Shown piece after piece: positions 1 through 4,960 of a DNA stretch of 8,907 nucleotides. Below the pieces are notes generated by a model. It saw only the letters and a list, made by a program, of their open reading frames with translations. It was not told the DNA's origin and ran no database searches. The position numbers were made by a program, and so were the translations under genes. The stretch's first letter is position 1; each line of letters starts with the position of its first letter. The DNA lies in assembly GCA_900556195.1 (NCBI GenBank), contig USOJ01000026.1:1-8907 (forward strand). Reading direction: 5' to 3'. This stretch comes from an uncultured Eubacteriales bacterium (GTDB taxonomy: Bacteria > Bacillota > Clostridia > Christensenellales > Borkfalkiaceae).

Positions 1-77
1 CCCGCCCGACTACCCGTTTTTATTTTCGCCGTGTTGTTTACAAAAATTGTTTATTTTTTAGATAAAACGATAAATAA

Positions 78-113
78 TTGTATTTTTTGCAAACGTGTGT
101 TATAATCGGCGTA
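78..113 (+). promoter_or_regulatory. Promoter of first AraC-family gene, predicted leaderless
   Basis: A consensus -10 box TATAAT lies at 101-106, with an upstream TG at 98-99 (extended -10). A weak -35 TTGTAT (3 of 6 consensus bases) sits at 78-83 with a 17 bp spacer. The expected start of transcription, seven bases past the -10 box, is 113, the A of the ATG. No Shine-Dalgarno sequence precedes this ATG. The rest of 1-77 is AT-rich and holds no gene; it contains GTTTACAAAA at 36-45, which recurs at 2072-2081. Confidence 0.7.
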
Positions 114-907
114 TGATAACTCAAAACTTGCAATACGACCACATTATAACCAAAGCCGAACCCGACGACGCGAACTTCGAACCGCATTTTCACAACGTTT
201 ACGAGTTGGAATATATTTTCAATATAGAAGACGGCGAATTTGCTTTCGGGCATAATAAGTATACGGTAAAACCCGACACCTTAATCGTCTGCCCGCCGAT
301 GACGATACACAATATGTGTTTTCTGACGGGGCAGGAATTCGACCGCACGGTAATACGCTTCAACGACGAATTTTTAAGCGACGATTTAGCCGACATATTG
401 AATTCCGCCGACGCGATATACGCTTTCGACCGGGACGATTCTATCAAAAAGTTATTCTACGACCTTAAAGAAAGCGAATCGCTTTTTACCGAAGAAGAAT
501 TCAAACATATAGCCGAATATTATATAAAGATAATTATAACGAGCCTTAAATACTCCCACGCGCCGATAAAAGCGCAGGAAATCGGCACCGCGAACGACGT
601 TATAAACGACGTTCTGAAATACATAGACGATAACATCACTCAAAATCTCAACGCCGAAATCATCGCGAAAGAGTTTTTGGTAAGCACGTCGTGGCTGCTG
701 CATAAATTCAAAGAATACGTCAACGTAAGCCTTAAAAAATACATCAATCAGAAAAAATTGATTTATATCGAAAGGCTTATCAAAACGGGCGTTCCGATAA
801 ACAAAGTTATAGAGTCGTGTTCGTACAACAGTTACGCCACGTTCTTCCGTCAATACAAAAAGTATATGCAAAAAACTCCGATAGAATCGAGAGGTAAAAA
901 GAAATAA
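113..907 (+). CDS. AraC-family transcriptional regulator (cupin sensor plus double HTH)
   Basis: This is a cytoplasmic DNA-binding regulator of 264 residues from the ATG at 113. Residues about 20-85 form the AraC-type cupin sensor, recognisable by the HFHNVYELEY stretch (25-34) that normally lines the ligand pocket. Residues about 165-258 carry the two helix-turn-helix units: the first around 178-203, the second around 228-252, ending in the typical FFRQYKKYMQKTP block. A longer reading from GTG at 95 is possible, but it would place the -10 box inside the gene and it has no ribosome binding site, so 113 is preferred. The gene converges on the GH130 gene and shares a terminator with it, so it may be a local sugar-responsive regulator. 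The ligand cannot be read from the sequence; the sensor half diverges freely in this family. Confidence 0.9.
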   Translation: MITQNLQYDHIITKAEPDDANFEPHFHNVYELEYIFNIEDGEFAFGHNKYTVKPDTLIVCPPMTIHNMCFLTGQEFDRTVIRFNDEFLSDDLADILNSADAIYAFDRDDSIKKLFYDLKESESLFTEEEFKHIAEYYIKIIITSLKYSHAPIKAQEIGTANDVINDVLKYIDDNITQNLNAEIIAKEFLVSTSWLLHKFKEYVNVSLKKYINQKKLIYIERLIKTGVPINKVIESCSYNSYATFFRQYKKYMQKTPIESRGKKK

Positions 908-917
908 ACGCGGCAAA

Positions 918-947
918 AAGGCGGGGCGAAAATTTTCGCCCCGCCTT
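918..947. terminator. Bidirectional rho-independent terminator
   Basis: This is a perfect 30 bp palindrome centred between 932 and 933, with a GC-rich stem core (GGCGGGGCG paired with CGCCCCGCC) and AT-rich ends. On the - strand the stem runs into TTTTT (complement of 915-919). On the + strand it is followed by a moderately T-rich stretch (CGTTTTCTCTTT). It lies between the stop codons of two converging genes (907 and 968), so it can end both transcripts. Confidence 0.9.
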
Positions 948-967
948 CGTTTTCTCTTTGATGCGTC

Positions 968-1939
968 TTATTTATTATATTTATCGACGAATTCGAGCAG
1001 TTTATCAACCGTGGTGAACGCGATTGCCATATTCGTGTCGGCAACCCCGTAATAAATCGTTACCTGACCTTTCGAATTGCACAGCGCCGAACACGGAAAA
1101 CATACGTTAGGCGTAAATCCGCAACGTTCGTAATCCTTTTCGGCAGTGAGAACGTATCTGTCCGCCCTTTTCAATACCTTTGACGGATCGTTCAAATCGA
1201 GCAGAGCGACGCCTATACTGTAATTCAGACCGTTACACGTGGCCTGCACCCCGTGATATATAAGTATCCAGCCGCGTTCGGTCTTTATCGGAATGGGCCC
1301 CGCGCCGATTTTGATTCTTTCCCAGAAATTATCTCCGAGATAGAAATTTTTCATTACGAGTTTATGATTTCCCCAATGCACGAGGTCTTCGCTTTCGCTT
1401 ATCCATATATTGCCGTACGACGTTCCGCTGGGGTCCGGGCGCGACAACATGTAATATTTGCCGTCGATTTTTTCGGGAAACAGCGATCCGTTACGGTTAA
1501 ACGGCAAAAATCCCGTCGGAATCATATCGAACCGCTTGAAATCGGTCGTTTTCGCTATATAAATGTCCGGCCCCTGAATATCGGCGCAGAAAATAATATA
1601 ATAAACCCCGTCGATTCCCACGACTCTCGGATCGTAAGCGTACGGATAGGTGAAAACGCTGCCGTCCTCGTTGTACATAACTATACGCTCGGTTTCTATA
1701 TCCCAATTCACGCCGTCGTCGCTGTAACCCATAAACAAATCCGGTCTGCCGGTCTTTTCTTCGCAACGGAATACGCCCGTATATTTGCCGTCTTTTATTA
1801 CGACTGCGCTGTTATAAACGTGCCAGAATTCGCTGCTTTCAAGGTCTATAATCGGATTGTTTTCGTATCTCCAGATATATTTGCTTTTATCCGAAGTATC
1901 CTGCCAGAACATCTTGTCGTTTACGCCGTAATCAACCAT
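968..1939 (-). CDS. GH130 beta-1,4-mannoside phosphorylase
   Basis: This is a 323-residue protein of glycoside hydrolase family 130, five-bladed propeller enzymes that split beta-mannosides with phosphate and release mannose 1-phosphate. The YDPR motif (102-105) supplies the catalytic Asp103. N43, S44 and R58 match the order seen in characterised GH130_2 enzymes such as UhgbMP (recalled as N44, S45, R59, D104). Basic residues expected around phosphate are present: R149, K157, R167 in the SLFPEKI/YMLSRP block and H229 in IYHG. This favours a phosphorylase over the hydrolase subgroup that lost them. The KIGAGPIPI segment (210-218) is also typical. Length is normal, there is no signal peptide, and the enzyme should act in the cytoplasm on imported mannooligosaccharides or mannosyl-GlcNAc from N-glycans. 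The exact substrate is not decidable here. No transporter gene is in the window. The ATG at 1939 has a good Shine-Dalgarno site six bases upstream. Confidence 0.92.
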   Translation of the reverse strand: MVDYGVNDKMFWQDTSDKSKYIWRYENNPIIDLESSEFWHVYNSAVVIKDGKYTGVFRCEEKTGRPDLFMGYSDDGVNWDIETERIVMYNEDGSVFTYPYAYDPRVVGIDGVYYIIFCADIQGPDIYIAKTTDFKRFDMIPTGFLPFNRNGSLFPEKIDGKYYMLSRPDPSGTSYGNIWISESEDLVHWGNHKLVMKNFYLGDNFWERIKIGAGPIPIKTERGWILIYHGVQATCNGLNYSIGVALLDLNDPSKVLKRADRYVLTAEKDYERCGFTPNVCFPCSALCNSKGQVTIYYGVADTNMAIAFTTVDKLLEFVDKYNK

Positions 1940-1945
1940 TTTTTA

Positions 1946-1952
1946 CCTCTCT
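1946..1952 (-). promoter_or_regulatory. Ribosome binding site of the GH130 gene
   Basis: Read on the - strand, AGAGAGG lies six bases before the ATG ending at 1939. This fixes the start codon and contrasts with the two regulator genes, which have no such site. Confidence 0.8.
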
Positions 1953-1974
1953 TTTTATGGCATCGCCATATTAT

Positions 1975-2011
1975 CGCTTACATTATAACATCACCAAAAA
2001 GACTTTTTCAA
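1975..2011 (-). promoter_or_regulatory. Promoter of the GH130 gene
   Basis: On the - strand, TTGAAA (2011-2006, 5 of 6 consensus bases) is followed by an 18 bp spacer and TATAAT (1987-1982). A TG extension lies one base upstream of the -10 box. Transcription should begin near 1975 and leave a leader of about 36 nt holding the ribosome binding site. Confidence 0.75.
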
Positions 2012-2019
2012 GGAGTTTT

Positions 2020-2054
2020 TTACGGTTTTATTTGCGTATCTTACGATTTTATTT
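2020..2054. promoter_or_regulatory. Tandem 21 bp-period repeat, probable AraC-family operator
   Basis: Two direct copies of TTACGRTTTTATTT lie at 2020-2033 and 2041-2054. They agree at 13 of 14 bases and start exactly 21 bp apart, two turns of the helix. AraC-family proteins classically bind direct half-sites about 21 bp apart (araI1-I2 type). The pair ends 9 bp upstream of the GH130 -35 box, roughly -45 to -79 from its predicted start, a suitable place for an activator. It also lies 18 bp upstream of the -35 box of the divergent regulator gene. A perfect 12 bp palindrome ATTTTATAAAAT (2051-2062) overlaps the second copy. Binding by the regulator encoded at 2108 is inferred. Confidence 0.6.
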
Positions 2055-2072
2055 TATAAAATGCAATTTCGG

Positions 2073-2108
2073 TTTACAAAATACGCTTAAAGATGTATAA
2101 TCGCCGTA
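2073..2108 (+). promoter_or_regulatory. Promoter of second AraC-family gene, predicted leaderless
   Basis: TTTACA (2073-2078, 5 of 6 consensus bases), a 17 bp spacer and a perfect TATAAT (2096-2101) form a strong promoter. The predicted start of transcription is 2108, the A of the ATG. No Shine-Dalgarno sequence lies upstream of that ATG or of the alternative ATG at 2093. Confidence 0.75.
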
Positions 2109-2905
2109 TGAACACAAAACAGAAACTTCTGAAGAGAATATTTACTCCGCAAAACGGAATATGCGTAACGTATAAAACGATAAAAGCCGACTGCAAAATG
2201 CACTTTCACGACTTTTACGAAATCGACATTATAACCGAGGGCGCGGGCTCGTCGAATTTTAACGGTAAAGAAATAAAATTCGGTAAAAACTCGGCTTTCT
2301 TTCTGACGACGAAAGATTTTCACGACATAACGCCCGACACCGACCTTAAAATCACGAATATTCAATTTTCAAACGACGTGGTAAAAAAATGTTTCGGCAA
2401 CGCGCCGCTGAAAGGCGGCTATACGTTTTACGACGACGAAACGACGAAAGACGTCGACGACCTGTGCGGACTGTTGTCGCGGGCGGGCGGCAAAGCGAAA
2501 TACGCAAATTCTTTGCTTGTCGCTCTTATACAACTGTTGTTTGCTTCGGCAAACTTCCCCGAGCCGAAAGACGCGGGTAAAAATTTTATGCGCGACGTTT
2601 TAAGTTTCGTAAACGATCGTTTCAGAGAAAACCCGTCGCTTAAAACTCTGTCGGAACTGTTCGACAGAAGCCCGAATTATATTTCGTCGCAATTTACGCT
2701 CGTTACGGGCGAAAATTACAAATCTTACTTAAAACGCCTTAAATTAGACGCGGCGCTCAAATTGCTCGTTTTAGGCGACATGTCCGTAACGGACGTCTGT
2801 TACGAATGCGGATACGAAACGATTTCTCACTTCAACCGCGAGTTCAGGGCGTATTACGGCAGAACCCCCCGCGAAGTCCGTAATTCGCCCGACCGATCGA
2901 TATAA
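2108..2905 (+). CDS. AraC-family transcriptional regulator, divergent from GH130 gene
   Basis: This is a 265-residue regulator from the ATG at 2108. The N-terminal half (about 25-90) is a cupin-type sensor with the usual MHFHDFYEIDIITEG block (31-45). The C-terminal half (about 160-260) is the AraC DNA-binding domain: a first HTH around 177-199 and a second around 225-249, with the hallmark CGYETISHFNREFRAYYGRTP (234-254). It is transcribed away from the GH130 gene across a shared control region with a tandem 21 bp repeat, so it is most simply read as the sugar-sensing activator of that gene. The ligand, probably a mannoside, is inferred from context only. An ATG five codons upstream (2093) is in frame but overlaps the -10 box and lacks a ribosome binding site. 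It is not a close copy of the regulator at 113-907; similarity is limited to the family pattern. Confidence 0.92.
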   Translation: MNTKQKLLKRIFTPQNGICVTYKTIKADCKMHFHDFYEIDIITEGAGSSNFNGKEIKFGKNSAFFLTTKDFHDITPDTDLKITNIQFSNDVVKKCFGNAPLKGGYTFYDDETTKDVDDLCGLLSRAGGKAKYANSLLVALIQLLFASANFPEPKDAGKNFMRDVLSFVNDRFRENPSLKTLSELFDRSPNYISSQFTLVTGENYKSYLKRLKLDAALKLLVLGDMSVTDVCYECGYETISHFNREFRAYYGRTPREVRNSPDRSI

Positions 2906-2990
2906 AACGGCGATAAAAAGATTACGGACGGTCGATTAACCGGTTATGCAAGACAAAATTTGCGGCTTTCGGTTTAGTTCGTCAAAACGT

Positions 2991-3026
2991 TTTACTTTTT
3001 TTCGTTCGTAATATATAATATATGCA
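2991..3026 (+). promoter_or_regulatory. Promoter of alaS
   Basis: TTTACT (2991-2996, 4 of 6 consensus bases), a 17 bp spacer and TATAAT (3014-3019) predict a start near 3026 and a leader of about 28 nt. The 148 bp spacer 2906-3053 has no convincing terminator for the preceding regulator gene. It holds a 10 bp palindrome TAACCGGTTA (2937-2946) of unknown role. The leader is too short for a T-box riboswitch. Confidence 0.65.
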
Positions 3027-3041
3027 TACACGACGTATTGT

Positions 3042-3045
3042 GAGG
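3042..3045 (+). promoter_or_regulatory. Ribosome binding site of alaS
   Basis: GAGG lies 8 bases before the ATG at 3054, separated by an A-rich stretch. It supports the chosen start. Confidence 0.7.
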
Positions 3046-3053
3046 CTAAAAAA

Positions 3054-4883
3054 ATGATTACTTCCAAACAACTCCGCAGTTCCTGGATTAAATTTTACGA
3101 GGAACGCGGTCATAAAAATATAGGCGCGGTTTCTCTTATCGGCGACGGTTCTACCGGAGTCATGTTCAACGTGGCGGGCATGCAACCGCTTATGCCCTAT
3201 CTTCTCGGAAAACCGCATCCGTCCGGCAAAACCAGACTTTGCAACGTTCAGGGTTGCGTAAGAACGGTAGACATAGAAAGCGTAGGCGACCCCACTCACT
3301 TTACTTTCTTCGAAATGATGGGCAACTGGTCGCTCGGCGATTACTTCAAAGCCGAAAAAACTCAATGGTCTTACGATATTTTAACCAAAATTTTCGGTCT
3401 TGACGGCGAAAAAATCTGTTCTACCGTATTTGAAGGCGACGCGACCGCCCCGCGCGACGAAGAAACCGCCGAATACCTCAAAAAAGCCGGCATTAAACCC
3501 GAACATATATTTTATCTGCCCAAAAAAGACAACTGGTGGGAACTCGAAGGCACGGTAGGCACGCCGTGCGGACCCGACAACGAATGGTTCTATCCCCGCC
3601 ACGACAAACCGTGCGGACCGGATTGCGGACCCGACTGCGGTTGCGGCAGATACGTCGAAATAGGCAACGACGTATATATGCAATATAAAAAGACCGCCGA
3701 CGGCTACGAGCCTCTCGCGAACAAAAACGTCGATACGGGCTTCGGTCTGGACAGGCTTTTAGCCTTCCTGAACGGCGTAACCGACGGTTACAAAACCGAC
3801 TTGTTCTTACCCGTTATCGCCGTTCTGGAAGAAAAATCGGGCAAGAGTTACGACGATGACGAAGACGCGAGAAAGGCTATGCGTATAGTTGCCGACCACA
3901 TAAGAACGGCGACCATGCTCATCGGCGACGTAAACGGAATACTTCCGTCCAACGTCGGCGCGGGATATATTTTGAGAAGACTTCTTCGCCGCGCTATCCG
4001 CTACGCGAGAAAGTTAGGGCTCGATTCTTCGGCTTTGACGGCGGTATCCGAAATTTTTATAGACAAGATTTACGACGAAGCCTATCCGTTGCTCGTCGAA
4101 AAGAAAGATTACATTCTTTCGGAAATAGCGAAAGAAGCAGACAAGTTCGAAGCGACGCTCGCCACGGGGCTTAAAGAGTTCAACAAGTGCGTAGATGGCA
4201 TCAAACGCAAAAACGAATTTATGTCGGCGAAAGACCCCGCTTACGTTCCCGAAAACGGAATCAACGGCAAGCAGGCGTTCAGACTGTACGATACTTTCGG
4301 ATTCCCCGTAGAACTCACCGAAGAACTCGCGGCGGAAGTCGGATTTACCGTAGACAAAGCGGGTTTCGACGCGGCGTTTAAGGAACATCAGGAAAAGAGC
4401 AAACAATTGCCTCAAGGCGCGGCTAAGGGGGGCTTGACCGAACAGAACGAGATAACGGCAAGATTACACACCGCCACTCACCTTCTCAACGCCGCTCTTA
4501 AAAGCGTACTTAATGACGATACCATAAATCAGAAAGGCTCGAACATAACCACCGAAAGATTGCGTTTTGATTTCAACTACCCTCGGAAACTCACCGAGGA
4601 CGAACTTAAAGCGATTGAAGCGTGGGTAAACGAAGCGATTGCGGCAAACGTAGCGGTTACGATGGACGAGATGAGCGTAGACGAAGCCAAAGCGCAGGGC
4701 GCGATAGGCGTATTTTCCGCAAAATACGGCGACAAAGTAAAAGTTTACACTATCGGTAAATACAGCAAAGAAATCTGCGGCGGTCCGCACGCGAAGACCA
4801 CGGGCGAACTTCACCACTTCAGAATCGCCAAAGAAGAAGCGTCTTCCGCGGGCGTTCGCCGTATCAAAGCCGTTCTCGACTGA
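3054..4883 (+). CDS. alaS: Alanyl-tRNA synthetase, short form without beta-barrel and C-Ala domains
   Basis: This enzyme charges tRNA-Ala with alanine in the cytoplasm. At 609 residues it is far shorter than the usual bacterial enzyme (about 870-880). The class II catalytic core is complete: the motif 2 region with FTFFEMMGNWSLGDYF (83-98) and motif 3 GFGLDR (229-234). The tRNA-recognition helical domain follows (about 260-445, including PSNVGAGYILRRLLRRA at 298-314 and RLYDTFGFPVELT at 410-422). The beta-barrel expected next is replaced by a linker of about 25 residues. The editing domain is present with its metal ligands, HTATH (H472, H476) and CGGPH (C575, H579). The protein ends at SSAGVRRIKAVLD, where normal enzymes continue into the C-Ala domain. 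A cysteine cluster (C172, C187, C191, C195, C197) may bind zinc. The short form, CGGPH and GNWSLGDYF recall Patescibacteria enzymes. It has its own promoter and no terminator before addB. Confidence 0.93.
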   Translation: MITSKQLRSSWIKFYEERGHKNIGAVSLIGDGSTGVMFNVAGMQPLMPYLLGKPHPSGKTRLCNVQGCVRTVDIESVGDPTHFTFFEMMGNWSLGDYFKAEKTQWSYDILTKIFGLDGEKICSTVFEGDATAPRDEETAEYLKKAGIKPEHIFYLPKKDNWWELEGTVGTPCGPDNEWFYPRHDKPCGPDCGPDCGCGRYVEIGNDVYMQYKKTADGYEPLANKNVDTGFGLDRLLAFLNGVTDGYKTDLFLPVIAVLEEKSGKSYDDDEDARKAMRIVADHIRTATMLIGDVNGILPSNVGAGYILRRLLRRAIRYARKLGLDSSALTAVSEIFIDKIYDEAYPLLVEKKDYILSEIAKEADKFEATLATGLKEFNKCVDGIKRKNEFMSAKDPAYVPENGINGKQAFRLYDTFGFPVELTEELAAEVGFTVDKAGFDAAFKEHQEKSKQLPQGAAKGGLTEQNEITARLHTATHLLNAALKSVLNDDTINQKGSNITTERLRFDFNYPRKLTEDELKAIEAWVNEAIAANVAVTMDEMSVDEAKAQGAIGVFSAKYGDKVKVYTIGKYSKEICGGPHAKTTGELHHFRIAKEEASSAGVRRIKAVLD

Positions 4884-4948
4884 TTACATGGGAATATCGG
4901 CGTTTTGGCGGGCTGACACTCAATTATCCATGGCTACCGATTTACAAT

Positions 4949-4955
4949 AGGGGGA
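4949..4955 (+). promoter_or_regulatory. Ribosome binding site of addB
   Basis: AGGGGGA lies five bases before the ATG at 4961. The 77 bp gap after alaS shows no hairpin terminator and no well-formed promoter, so addB and addA may be read together with alaS. Confidence 0.75.
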
Positions 4956-4960
4956 AACCG

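Noticed and set aside
1253..2059. 268-codon open frame on the + strand opposite the GH130 gene
   Set aside because: It is antisense to a clear GH130 protein, shows no recognisable motif, has no ribosome binding site and runs into the divergent promoter region. It is a by-product of the codon use of the real gene.
2172..2184. ATAAAACGATAAA, also found at 62-74, as a regulatory site inside the second regulator gene
   Set aside because: It is explained by the codons for Lys-Thr-Ile-Lys in an A-rich coding stretch; an exact 13-mer match in AT-rich DNA is weak evidence.
2984..3002. AAAACGTTTT followed by T7 as a terminator for the second regulator gene
   Set aside because: The stem is only five base pairs with almost no GC and no loop, and it overlaps the alaS -35 region.
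2906..3053. Possible T-box riboswitch for alaS
   Set aside because: No AGGGTGGNACCGCG-like antiterminator is present, and the predicted leader is only about 28 nt.
3014..4415. Long open frames on the - strand opposite alaS (such as 3381-3683 and 4014-4415)
   Set aside because: They lie entirely within a well-supported coding gene, and the translations are low-complexity and unlike any known protein.
4943..4948. TACAAT as a -10 box for addB
   Set aside because: No -35 at a workable distance (the nearest good match, CTGACA at 4913-4918, is 24 bp away), and the start would fall in the ribosome binding site.
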